DNA of 28,723 nt from JBDHTS01 sp044220535 (GTDB lineage Bacteria; Pseudomonadota; Alphaproteobacteria; Micavibrionales; Micavibrionaceae), in NCBI GenBank assembly GCA_044220535.1, contig JBGAQU010000027.1, positions 1 through 28,723 on the forward strand. The letters are read 5' to 3'. Under the pieces are notes generated by a model that had not been told where the DNA came from, did not search any database, and saw nothing but the letters and a program-made list of their open reading frames with translations. Numbering within the stretch: the stretch's first letter is position 1; each line of letters opens with the position of its first letter. Shown in pieces: positions 6,671 through 14,245 of this stretch. The translations under genes were made by a program, and so were the position numbers.

Positions 6671-7399
6671 TTATACAGGTTGCGGTTTGATTGCAGGGAT
6701 TGCCGCCCTGGCGGCAAGATCTTTTAGATGCGTTGTGAATTCGGCATAGGTTTTGAAAATCAGGCCGTGCGGCACGTCCTCTTTCAAGGCCTGTAACCGC
6801 CGCGCGGCCAGTGAATATTCACCGATCGCAACGGGAATGACCGTGTAGTCCACGCGTTTGTCGGCGGCCAGCGCGGCGTCAATATCCGTGTCCATGTCGC
6901 CGACAAACCAGACGGTTTTTCCAGGCCCCATTTCATCCTTCCATTTTTCCATGGCCAGTAATATACCATCCGGCGCGGGTTTGATCTGCCCGCCCTTGCG
7001 CTGGACATGCTCGCGGAACACATATCGGTCCATTGTGGCGGCGATTTTAAATTTTTGAATCAGCGGCCAGCCCCATCGGGCGGCAAAGCCATTGCTGACA
7101 ATGCCGGTATGGATGCCGTTCTGTTCGGCATAATCCAGCGCATCGACCAACCCGGGTTTGATCCCTGGCCGGACCAGACGGCGCAGGAAGCCCAGATGGA
7201 AGGGCGGGCGATGGCGGGTGACGACCGGCGTTTCGGTTTCTGCGGCAGTTGTAAACAAGGACCTCAGCGTTTTACGCAATTCATAAATTTGAGGTGTGAT
7301 CCAGGCCAGAAACGGGGGCATATCGGTGATGGTGCCATCCAGATCAAACAGGACGATATCCGGGCGGCGCTTGTAATCCTTGGAACTTATTATTTGCAT
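6671..7399 (-). CDS. HAD-superfamily hydrolase (phosphatase)
   Basis: This is a haloacid-dehalogenase-type phosphatase. All four motifs are in order: motif I FDLDGT with nucleophile Asp19 and Asp21, motif II Ser102 in IVSNG, motif III Lys140 in KPAPDG, and motif IV VGDMDTD with Asp168 and Asp172. The inserted helical cap between residues 25 and 95 is of subfamily I type, as in phosphoglycolate phosphatases, but the exact substrate cannot be read. The length of 242 aa is normal. The gene is convergent with the coiled-coil gene (stops adjacent) and divergent from the exported protein gene at 7495. Confidence 0.88.
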   Translation of the reverse strand: MQIISSKDYKRRPDIVLFDLDGTITDMPPFLAWITPQIYELRKTLRSLFTTAAETETPVVTRHRPPFHLGFLRRLVRPGIKPGLVDALDYAEQNGIHTGIVSNGFAARWGWPLIQKFKIAATMDRYVFREHVQRKGGQIKPAPDGILLAMEKWKDEMGPGKTVWFVGDMDTDIDAALAADKRVDYTVIPVAIGEYSLAARRLQALKEDVPHGLIFKTYAEFTTHLKDLAARAAIPAIKPQPV

Positions 7400-7494
7400 A
7401 ACACAATATACCTTTAAACCATGTGACTGGCAATATTTTCTATAAGTTTTTGAAAGAGTTGACAGAAGAAAAACCGGTCTTTATTTGTTATTTT

Positions 7495-8280
7495 ATGACC
7501 AGACATTTTCCCAAAGCGATACTGCAAAACACAGTTTCAGCCCTTGGTATTTTTATGGCTGTCGCGGCGGCCGTTTCCACATCTCCGGCCCTTGCGCAGG
7601 ATAGTACCTGCCCCAAAGCAAAGGACGTCTATAATTCTTTAAAAGCTAATCCTGAAAATGAGGCTGTTGCATGGGAGGCAATGGCTGTCTGGCAAAAATG
7701 CGATCCGAACACGGATGAAGGCCGGGCGCGCGACGCCGCATTGGCAATATGGGCGAACAACCCTGAAGCTTTGACAATTATTCTTCAGGGCGGCGATACC
7801 AGCAGTGACATCAAAAGCGATATCCTGACCTTTGCCATCAATAAGGACATGCCAAAAATCGTGGACTTTGTTTTGACAAGCCCCAATCCGCCGAAGGGCG
7901 ATGCGCTGACACCGGCGCTGATCGCTGCATTCAGCACCGGCAAAACTGATATGGCCGATAAAATCATGCAGATCGATACCGGCATTAAAGCAAAGGCCTT
8001 AATTAAGGCTGCAGGTTTCAAAGAAGAGGGCCTGTTTATCGAGATTCTGAATTCCGGCGTAACGGAGGCGGAACGGGATGCTGCTTTGATTCCGGCCATT
8101 GAAGGACCGAGCGCCAAGACCCTGGCGGCTTTACTCAAGGCGGGGGTCAGCGTAAAAGCGCGGCAGAATGCGGTTGCCTACTATCAAAACACGGAGATTC
8201 ATGCAGGGCCCAATGCACTGCCTCATCTTATAACGGTCATGCAGACCCTGATCCCCCAATTAACCCCGCCTTCTCCGTAG
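7495..8280 (+). CDS. Exported helical-repeat protein, unknown function
   Basis: I chose the ATG at 7495, not the GTG at 7423, because it gives a textbook signal peptide: basic MTRHFPK, a hydrophobic core, and SPALAQ with likely cleavage after Ala34. The mature part of about 227 aa has a Cys39-Cys69 pair that may form a disulfide in the periplasm. It is built of short helical units (about residues 85-230) resembling degenerate ankyrin-type repeats, such as alternating ALIAAF and IVDFVL segments. No catalytic motif is seen. Neither start has a strong Shine-Dalgarno. The gene is divergent from the HAD gene and convergent with the membrane protein gene at 8283. Confidence 0.68.
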   Translation: MTRHFPKAILQNTVSALGIFMAVAAAVSTSPALAQDSTCPKAKDVYNSLKANPENEAVAWEAMAVWQKCDPNTDEGRARDAALAIWANNPEALTIILQGGDTSSDIKSDILTFAINKDMPKIVDFVLTSPNPPKGDALTPALIAAFSTGKTDMADKIMQIDTGIKAKALIKAAGFKEEGLFIEILNSGVTEAERDAALIPAIEGPSAKTLAALLKAGVSVKARQNAVAYYQNTEIHAGPNALPHLITVMQTLIPQLTPPSP

Positions 8281-8282
8281 AC

Positions 8283-9053
8283 TTAATTCGCTCTTGGCCT
8301 GAAGCAATACAGAATAACAGGCACGATAACGGCCACGACGTCCAAAGCCATCCAGATCGTGACGGGCGTTGTAAAATTCAAAGACAGCGCATCCGCCACC
8401 TTGTTGAAATCGCCTAGGCCGTGGCCGCCCTTCTGCGCCTCGTAGGCGTCGCGGACATCGCGGTCGTGCAGCAGCATCCAGCCTTCCATCCACACGCCGA
8501 TGACAAGGCCGGAGCCGATCATGGCGTTCAGCCAGCGTTCTGCGCCACCGCGCGGCGCGAGATCGAGCCAGGCGCGGTAAAGGCAGAACCCGCCGATAGC
8601 CGCCTGCGCGCCCGGCCCCATGAAATCGATCACCACCTGATGCATATCGGTGAAGGCGGTGGCGAGGTTGAACACCAGAATGGCAAGAAGGATGGCCTGC
8701 GCCCGCCATTCACCCCTTAACAGATACAGCCCGTAGCCGATCAGCCCATAAAGCCCAAGCAGCAGGATTGTCATCTGATCCGTCACCGCATAGGCCATGC
8801 CGCCGCCATAGGTGAAATCAAAGGTCGGCATGGCGACATAGCCGTAAAACCACATCAGGGACGCATGACCGATCTCATGGAAAAACGTCGTCATCGCCTG
8901 CATACCGGCGCCGATCACGAAGAACGGCAGGCTGTTCATCCATTCCCATTCCCCGCCATGCAGCCAGGACCAGTAAGGCAGATTGGCGAGGAGACCGAAG
9001 AGAAAGCCGGTGGAGATGAGGATGAGAGTGCGAGGGTTGATCGTCGCGATCAT
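8283..9053 (-). CDS. Integral membrane protein with HExxH motif (M50-like)
   Basis: This 256-aa protein has about six hydrophobic segments and the motif His59-Glu60-Ile-Gly-His63 inside a membrane-associated helix, as in site-2-type M50 metalloproteases. A later segment at about 130-145 (FNLATAFTDMHQVV) contains an Asp that could be the third zinc ligand, although the classic NPxxDG motif is not present. It may therefore be a divergent intramembrane protease or a catalytically different relative. Its start overlaps the stop of the upstream gene by four bases (ATGA), so the two are translationally coupled. No substrate is evident. Confidence 0.75.
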   Translation of the reverse strand: MIATINPRTLILISTGFLFGLLANLPYWSWLHGGEWEWMNSLPFFVIGAGMQAMTTFFHEIGHASLMWFYGYVAMPTFDFTYGGGMAYAVTDQMTILLLGLYGLIGYGLYLLRGEWRAQAILLAILVFNLATAFTDMHQVVIDFMGPGAQAAIGGFCLYRAWLDLAPRGGAERWLNAMIGSGLVIGVWMEGWMLLHDRDVRDAYEAQKGGHGLGDFNKVADALSLNFTTPVTIWMALDVVAVIVPVILYCFRPRAN

Positions 9054-10231
9054 ATTAGCTGGAGCTTTGGTGCAGAATTTGTAACATTTTTTACGGGCGT
9101 ATCATTAAGAAGCTGTTCGCCCATTTCATCAATTGAGAACAGAATACCTGCCATTTCATCTGCCGTGTACATCATCTGGGCACGGGGTGTTTTCAGATAC
9201 GCTTTATAATTCCTTATGCTATTGCGTAGCATCAATGCGGTCATATCCTCAGGAATGACGGCAAAGCGCCGGGCATTTTCGATTGTCTGTTTCAGCATTG
9301 ATAAAAAGCCGAACTTGCCACGCCGTGTCACAGGGCAATCATCACTGACAGCGCCATCATAATCATTGTCCTGCCTGCAGCGATGCATGTCAAACATGGC
9401 CATCGGATGTGGCAGGGATTCCTCAAGCCTCAGGCCTTTCGTAAGCATGCCATAGCGTATAGCCGCAAGCGTAAGGTAAACAGGCTGATAAGGGGCGTTT
9501 GACGAAAGTCTCGGCTCCAGGGTGGATTGGGGACTTTCAATGTTTCTGGCTCTCAGCGATGCGCGCCCGTCCGAACTGTGATATGAGAAGCGGGCAGGCC
9601 CCTTATAATTGGGCGATTGGCCGGAAAGGATATCGAATTCTTCATGGTCGAGTTCCGCTGTTTTAGGTTTGATAAAAAAAGCGGGAAAGTTTTCCTGCCA
9701 TGTTAAAATGCCTGCGCCTGCATGGCGAAACAGATCGTTAAAAACATGATTGTTTTTATCAGACATAAAAAGATCGCGTTCATTTTGAGACAAGCTTATG
9801 TGCCAGTGCCCATCGAGAACAAAGGCTTCCGCACCTGATTCTGCGGCTATCGCCTGCAACGTATCCTGCGCCTTCGCATAGGCATTACAAATATCGGCAG
9901 GAGAGGCAGGCGCCAATTTTATTTCTATACTTCTGCCATCCAGTTCAACTGGCGGGGATTCGCTGTCATGATAAAGAATAGGGTTCAGACGATGTGTTGC
10001 GGTATCAAGAATGTCCGACAGAACGGGGTCTTCCCATCGTTCATTTCTATCAAGGGGAACTATGTTTTCCCCGTTTTTGACAATGAAAGACTCGATATCC
10101 GGGCCAAAACGCACAGAGACCGGCGTGTTTTTATCAAGCGCGTAACGCGACACAATATCAGAGGGGGGCGCGGCGAAAAATCTTTCCACGGCTTTTATTT
10201 CATTGCGGAACAAATCAATATCTTTATCCAT
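9050..10231 (-). CDS. Divergent glutamine-synthetase-like protein
   Basis: There is no close family I can name, but the order of motifs follows the catalytic domain of the glutamine synthetase superfamily. GPDIESFIV (about residue 43) resembles the Glu-x-Glu strand. EIKLAPASPADICNAY then GAEAFVLDGHWHISLS (about 132-147) resembles the segment ending in G-x-H-x-H-x-S. HVFNDLFRHAGAGILTW resembles the helix after it. RASLRARN and STLEPRLSSNAPYQPVYL resemble the Arg loop and the Pro-rich C-terminal signature. The N-terminal beta-grasp domain is missing or very short. It could be a gamma-glutamyl ligase acting on an unusual substrate, or a degenerate relative. It is coupled to the HExxH protein and lies 89 nt after an APH-type kinase gene. 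Confidence 0.6.
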   Translation of the reverse strand: MDKDIDLFRNEIKAVERFFAAPPSDIVSRYALDKNTPVSVRFGPDIESFIVKNGENIVPLDRNERWEDPVLSDILDTATHRLNPILYHDSESPPVELDGRSIEIKLAPASPADICNAYAKAQDTLQAIAAESGAEAFVLDGHWHISLSQNERDLFMSDKNNHVFNDLFRHAGAGILTWQENFPAFFIKPKTAELDHEEFDILSGQSPNYKGPARFSYHSSDGRASLRARNIESPQSTLEPRLSSNAPYQPVYLTLAAIRYGMLTKGLRLEESLPHPMAMFDMHRCRQDNDYDGAVSDDCPVTRRGKFGFLSMLKQTIENARRFAVIPEDMTALMLRNSIRNYKAYLKTPRAQMMYTADEMAGILFSIDEMGEQLLNDTPVKNVTNSAPKLQLI

Positions 10232-10320
10232 GCGCTATTATATAAAGTGCCGGTTAAAAATAAATTAAGAGCTGAATGCCGCGATCAACTAGGGTATTCT
10301 AATATAGTTATAAAGCTTCC

Positions 10321-11274
10321 TTACAAAGAATTTTTAATATTTAGATCCGGTTTTTTTGTTTCAGGTTTCATTGCCTTCAGATGGTTTTTTAATTGTCTTT
10401 CATTTTTATCGGCAGATATGGGGTCATTCAACCTATGGCGGCATATCAACATGCCGATCATGGCCCGCTTTGCCTCTGCGAGTGTAATCAGGGAGGAGTT
10501 GAGTTCAACGCCTGATGTCTGGCTGTAATGATCGAGCAGTGCCTCCCTCATGAACGGCATCTCATCAATCAGGGATGCCAGATCATCTTCCCTGTGCCCC
10601 AGGCAGGTTTCGGCAAAATCCAGTATGCCGGTGACATTGTAATGATCGTCCATCAGGACATTTGAAATATTAAAGTCGCCATGTATCACAGTTGTATTGC
10701 TTTGCGCGGCGCATAAATGTTCGACCTGCGAACAAAGGATTTTTTCGTCCCTTGTAAGGGGCAGCCTGTCAGCCCGGATGGATTCGAAAACGGGATCAGG
10801 CCCCAAGGTGGGTGCAAGCAAGGTGCGATTCACGAATTGATGAAATGTAAAAAGAGTCCCGGCAAGATTTTGTGCGGCCCGCGCCTGATCTGCGGCAGAG
10901 AATTGTTTTGCCTGTTCAATTTTTAAAGGGCGGCCAGACACTTTAGTGCTGATCATCCATCGCCTGAAGCCTTCTGCAAATAAAGGATGATCTTCCTTCA
11001 CTTCACCCGTTGCGATGCAGCGGGGTAATTGAAAGGGAAGGCTGGCGGCGCCGCTCGATTCAAAAACTTCAAGAAGATGCTGCTCCTTTAAAAGTTTCTC
11101 GACGCCATCCCCTATGCCGCCCGCGGCTTTTGCGATTTTGATGACGGTGCCGTCACCCAGGTCAAAAACCCGACCCCAGACGCCTTCGCCGAGAAGGGGG
11201 TATGAAGTGAGAGACGTTATTTTCAGGAATAAATCATTCATAGCCAATGAAGCTACTTGCAAGCCGAAAATCAT
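10321..11274 (-). CDS. APH-family phosphotransferase (aminoglycoside/choline-kinase fold)
   Basis: This is a small-molecule kinase-fold protein. The N-lobe has a glycine loop (GEGVWGRVF, about residues 29-37) and the ATP lysine in VIKIAK. The catalytic loop is HGDFNISNVL (about 198-207), with the Asp base and Mg-binding Asn, followed by the metal-binding LDFAETCLG in place of DFG. Substrates of such proteins range from aminoglycosides to choline, homoserine or sugars and cannot be deduced here; antibiotic resistance should not be assumed. The first ATG is six bases after the stop of the upstream orphan gene; a second candidate Met is residue 12 (11241). It probably belongs to one transcript with the GS-like and HExxH genes. 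Confidence 0.82.
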   Translation of the reverse strand: MIFGLQVASLAMNDLFLKITSLTSYPLLGEGVWGRVFDLGDGTVIKIAKAAGGIGDGVEKLLKEQHLLEVFESSGAASLPFQLPRCIATGEVKEDHPLFAEGFRRWMISTKVSGRPLKIEQAKQFSAADQARAAQNLAGTLFTFHQFVNRTLLAPTLGPDPVFESIRADRLPLTRDEKILCSQVEHLCAAQSNTTVIHGDFNISNVLMDDHYNVTGILDFAETCLGHREDDLASLIDEMPFMREALLDHYSQTSGVELNSSLITLAEAKRAMIGMLICRHRLNDPISADKNERQLKNHLKAMKPETKKPDLNIKNSL

Positions 11275-11280
11275 CTTTTT

Positions 11281-11847
11281 TTAATCGTACCAGTGAAAAA
11301 ATGCATCAAAATTTTTATAGGGAGGCTCATGGAGATTATTTCCGATATCCAAATATTTAGCTTGCTCTTGGGTTAGCGGATACACGAGATCCTCCTTGTT
11401 CAATTTGGTTAAATGCATGTGAAAAAACTTATCAAGCTTATTGGCCAACGTGTTTATGCTTTGATTTGAAAACCGATCTATTTCAAGTAAAAAAGAAGTA
11501 AGGCCTGAAGGATCACGCGTTTCTTCCCACATTGTATAACATGGTCCTAGCCTACTGATCGCCACTGCGATTCCATTGAAAGCTTCGCCAATCTTGTAGT
11601 CTTTATTCAAGAAATCATTATTATCTTTGAAAAAAAACAAAATAGAATAACTGCTATAAGGATAATTGTCTTCAAAACCACTCAAAGCTTTTGAGGCAGT
11701 AAGTTTTTCAGCTTCGATTTTTAACTTTTCACAATAGCTATTAAAACAGTTCAGATTTTTTAGAATCCAGGGTTCTCTGTCCGTGAAAACCTCCCCAGCC
11801 AGGGAGAGATTAACAGCTTTAGAAATGTCTATTGGCAAGCCAAGCAT
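11281..11847 (-). CDS. Hypothetical AT-rich orphan protein, 188 aa
   Basis: I recognise no family. The product is acidic and aromatic-rich (many Phe, Tyr, Asn and Lys), soluble, without a signal peptide. Its base composition is clearly more AT-rich than nrdA next to it, which suggests a horizontally acquired or fast-evolving gene. Its ATG lies inside the 3' end of nrdA, so the frames overlap by 19 bases, and six bases separate its stop from the kinase gene. This tight packing suggests it is expressed by read-through from nrdA. Overlap with the conserved nrdA C-terminus constrains its first six codons, so the true start may lie further in. Confidence 0.6.
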   Translation of the reverse strand: MLGLPIDISKAVNLSLAGEVFTDREPWILKNLNCFNSYCEKLKIEAEKLTASKALSGFEDNYPYSSYSILFFFKDNNDFLNKDYKIGEAFNGIAVAISRLGPCYTMWEETRDPSGLTSFLLEIDRFSNQSINTLANKLDKFFHMHLTKLNKEDLVYPLTQEQAKYLDIGNNLHEPPYKNFDAFFHWYD

Positions 11848-13670
11848 TCCTCATACTTGTTCTCCGCCTCTTGCGCCGCGACATCTGCCAGCCTCTTCTG
11901 CTCGACGACTTCGCCATCCTTCGCGCGTTGCCAGCTTTGGGCGCTTTCGGCCCGCTGGATGGATTTTGAGCGGCAGTAGTAGAGGGATTTCACGCCTTTT
12001 TTCCACGCGTCCCAGTGGATTTTGTGCAAATCGGATTTGTGCACATTGGCCGGAAGGAAGACATTGAGGGATTGCGCCTGGCACACGAAGGGCGTGCGGT
12101 CGGCGGCGTGTTCGATCAGCCAGCGCTGGTCGATTTCGAAGGCGGTCTTGAACACGTCTTTTTCATCCTGGCTGAGGAAGTCGAGATGCTGGACCGAGCC
12201 TTCATTGGTGATGATGGAGGACCAGATGTCTTCATTATCCTGGCCCTTTTCGCCCAGGAGTTTTTTCAGGTATTCGTTTCGCACCGGGAAGGAGCCGGAG
12301 AGGGTTTTATGCGTATATGCATTGGCCGCGTTCGGTTCGATGCCGGGCGACGCGCCGCCGGTGATAATGGAGATCGACGCGGTCGGCGCGATCGCCATCT
12401 TGTTGGAAAAGCGTTCCATGATGCCGTAATCGGCGGCATCCGGACAGGCCCCGCGCTCATGCGCCAGCTTCACCGACGCGGCGTCGACGCCGCGCTTGAT
12501 ATGCTGGAACATGCGGCGGTTCCAGACCTTCGCCATCGCGCCTTCGATCGGGATCATTTTCGATTGCAGGAAGGAATGGAAGCCCATGACGCCGAGACCG
12601 ACTGACCTTTCGCGCATGGCGGCGTATTTGGCGCGCTTCATGCTGTCGGGCGCTTTATTGATGAAGTCGGTCAGGACGTTGTCGAGGAAGCGCATGCAAT
12701 CCTCGATCATCGTCGGGTGGTCCTGGAATTCCTCAAACTTCTCGAGGTTGAGGGAGGACAGGCAGCATACCGCCGTGCGGTCATTGCCGAGATGGTCGCG
12801 GCCTGTGGGCAGCGTGATCTCCGAGCACAGATTCGACATCTTGACGTTCAGGCCCGCCATTTTGTGGTGGTCGGGGATGGAATCGTTTACGTGATCGATG
12901 AAGACAATATAGGGCTCGCCGGTTTCAATCCGGGCGGTGAGGAGGCGAATCCAGAGGTCGCGCGCGCTGACACGGTCGACGACATGGCCGTCTTTCGGGG
13001 ATTTCAGCGCCCATTCCTCATTGTTCTCAACACACTCCATAAAGCGGTTGGTGACCAACACGCCGTGGTGCAGGTTGAGGGCTTTACGGTTCGGGTCGCC
13101 GCCGGTGGGGCGGCGCAGTTCGATAAATTCCTCAATCTCCGGATGCCAGATCGGCAGGTAGATGGCGGCGGAACCACGGCGCAAGCTGCCCTGGCTGATG
13201 GCGAGGGTGAGGGAATCCATCACGCGGATGAATGGGATGATGCCGGAGGTCTTGCCGTTGCGGCCGACTTTTTCGCCGATGGAGCGGACATTGCCCCAAT
13301 AGGAGCCGATGCCGCCGCCAAGCGAGGCGAGCCAGACGTTTTCGTTCCACAGCTCGACGATGTTTTCCAGGCTATCGCCCGATTCGTTCAAGAAACAGGA
13401 AATCGGCAGGCCGCGGCTGGTGCCGCCATTGGACAGGACGGGCGTCGCCGGCATGAACCAGAGCTTGGAGATATAGTCGTACATGCGCTGGGCATGGTCG
13501 GAATTGTCGCTGTAATACATGGCGACGCGCGCGAACAGATCCTGGAATTGTTCTTCCGGCAACAGATAACGGTCTTCCAGCGTGGCCTTGCCGAACGGGG
13601 TCAGGAAGGCATCCCGGCTGCGATCGATGCGAACGCGGTTGCCCCCTTCCATTTGCGCGACGTCAAACAT
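11829..13670 (-). CDS. nrdA: Ribonucleoside-diphosphate reductase class I, alpha subunit
   Basis: This is the catalytic subunit of class I ribonucleotide reductase. The active-site residues are Cys92 in PISCFLN and Cys302 (the redox pair), and Asn280, Cys282 and Glu284 in SNLCSE with the thiyl-radical cysteine. Tyr564 and Tyr565 in SLYYCRS relay the radical from NrdB. The C-terminal Cys609-x-x-Cys612 shuttles reducing power. At 613 aa it is shorter than E. coli NrdA (about 760) and lacks an N-terminal ATP-cone, so classic dATP overall inhibition is not expected at this subunit. The TAG stop overlaps the next gene by 19 bases. nrdB is separate at 2112-3164. Confidence 0.96.
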   Translation of the reverse strand: MFDVAQMEGGNRVRIDRSRDAFLTPFGKATLEDRYLLPEEQFQDLFARVAMYYSDNSDHAQRMYDYISKLWFMPATPVLSNGGTSRGLPISCFLNESGDSLENIVELWNENVWLASLGGGIGSYWGNVRSIGEKVGRNGKTSGIIPFIRVMDSLTLAISQGSLRRGSAAIYLPIWHPEIEEFIELRRPTGGDPNRKALNLHHGVLVTNRFMECVENNEEWALKSPKDGHVVDRVSARDLWIRLLTARIETGEPYIVFIDHVNDSIPDHHKMAGLNVKMSNLCSEITLPTGRDHLGNDRTAVCCLSSLNLEKFEEFQDHPTMIEDCMRFLDNVLTDFINKAPDSMKRAKYAAMRERSVGLGVMGFHSFLQSKMIPIEGAMAKVWNRRMFQHIKRGVDAASVKLAHERGACPDAADYGIMERFSNKMAIAPTASISIITGGASPGIEPNAANAYTHKTLSGSFPVRNEYLKKLLGEKGQDNEDIWSSIITNEGSVQHLDFLSQDEKDVFKTAFEIDQRWLIEHAADRTPFVCQAQSLNVFLPANVHKSDLHKIHWDAWKKGVKSLYYCRSKSIQRAESAQSWQRAKDGEVVEQKRLADVAAQEAENKYEECLACQ

Positions 13671-13696
13671 TCCCGTACTCCAGTGTGAACGGTTTA

Positions 13697-13712
13697 AAAC
13701 TAGATATTGTGG
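13697..13712. promoter_or_regulatory. NrdR-like box upstream of nrdA
   Basis: AAACTAGATATTGTGG matches the NrdR palindrome at about 11 of 16 positions, including the central ATAT. It is 27 bp upstream of the nrdA start codon. A clear partner box at 31-32 bp is missing; only a GTGT/ACAC repeat lies near that distance. The weaker match and single copy make this less certain than the nrdB pair. Confidence 0.45.
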
Positions 13713-13872
13713 TCTGGCGGTGGATACGTGTCAGAAAAACACAATCCGTTGCGGTAACTTCAACCAGACTACCGAATGTCCTTTTTCGCCACAATATGAC
13801 TGTTTTCCCATCGTGCCCGGACCGTGTCACGAAAAAAGCGTTTAAGAGCGGCAGAACAGCCCTTTACCCCGG

Positions 13873-13883
13873 TTCATCCACAG
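13873..13883 (+). promoter_or_regulatory. DnaA-box-like site upstream of nrdA
   Basis: The 11-mer TTCATCCACAG is identical to the one upstream of nrdB and contains an 8-of-9 DnaA box match. It is about 200 bp upstream of the nrdA start codon. Confidence 0.3.
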
Positions 13884-14002
13884 AGTGGGCGCTTTGTGCA
13901 CAGCGGCCCAAAACGCAATCATCTTACAATTTTACCAAAAATCAGGTAGCGCAAACATGTATTTTTTCCAGTTTTGTGATCCAAAATAAGGAGGAAAGAA
14001 TC

Positions 14003-14101
14003 ATGCATAATCAAAAGCATAAAGATGATTCTCTTTCTACTTCCACTCATAGAGACAGAATTAAAGCGCCGCAGGCTATCTTAAGTCTTTTGAACCACTG
14101 A
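14003..14101 (+). CDS. Small ORF, 32 aa, with perfect Shine-Dalgarno
   Basis: The ATG at 14003 is preceded by AAGGAGGAAAGAATC, a full anti-16S match at good spacing, which is the strongest ribosome site in this part of the window. The predicted peptide is hydrophilic and His/Lys/Ser/Thr-rich at its N-terminus and ends with a short hydrophobic QAILSLLNH. It has no membrane segment. It could be a real small protein, a leader peptide for whatever preceded the aminotransferase remnant downstream, or the relic of a longer gene. I recognise no family. Confidence 0.45.
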   Translation: MHNQKHKDDSLSTSTHRDRIKAPQAILSLLNH

Positions 14102-14245
14102 GCGCACTGAGAACACTGAGACTGCACTGCCATCAAAAGTGTGATCAGTCGTGCGGTTCAAGTCTTTTTTGCGCTGTGCTCGGCCTGGCTTTCTGCGGTA
14201 AAAAAGCTTGCTGATATATTGGCTGCCTCTTTATCATGTCATTCG

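Larger units (their letters stand above)
13671..14002. other. Long nrdA leader/intergenic region
   Basis: These 332 bases lie between divergent reading frames. They contain the NrdR-like site (13697-13712), a GTGT/ACAC inverted repeat (13728-13742) about 30 bp further upstream that may be a degraded second operator, and the DnaA-box-like 11-mer (13873-13883). No convincing sigma70 promoter for nrdA was identified. Several overlapping open frames cross the region, but none has a ribosome site or a recognisable product. Confidence 0.5.

Noticed and set aside
7423..7494. N-terminal extension of the exported protein from a GTG start
   Set aside because: It places 24 residues in front of a complete signal peptide and has no ribosome site; the ATG at 7495 fits better.
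10321..11274. Antibiotic-resistance call for the APH-fold gene
   Set aside because: The motifs show only the kinase fold; chromosomal context and divergence give no support for aminoglycosides as substrate.
12717..13688. 323-codon frame opposite nrdA
   Set aside because: Antisense shadow of conserved nrdA codons with no family resemblance.
14150..14175. T-loop-like GGTTCAAGTC suggesting a tRNA
   Set aside because: The flanking bases do not pair and no acceptor stem or anticodon arm can be drawn.
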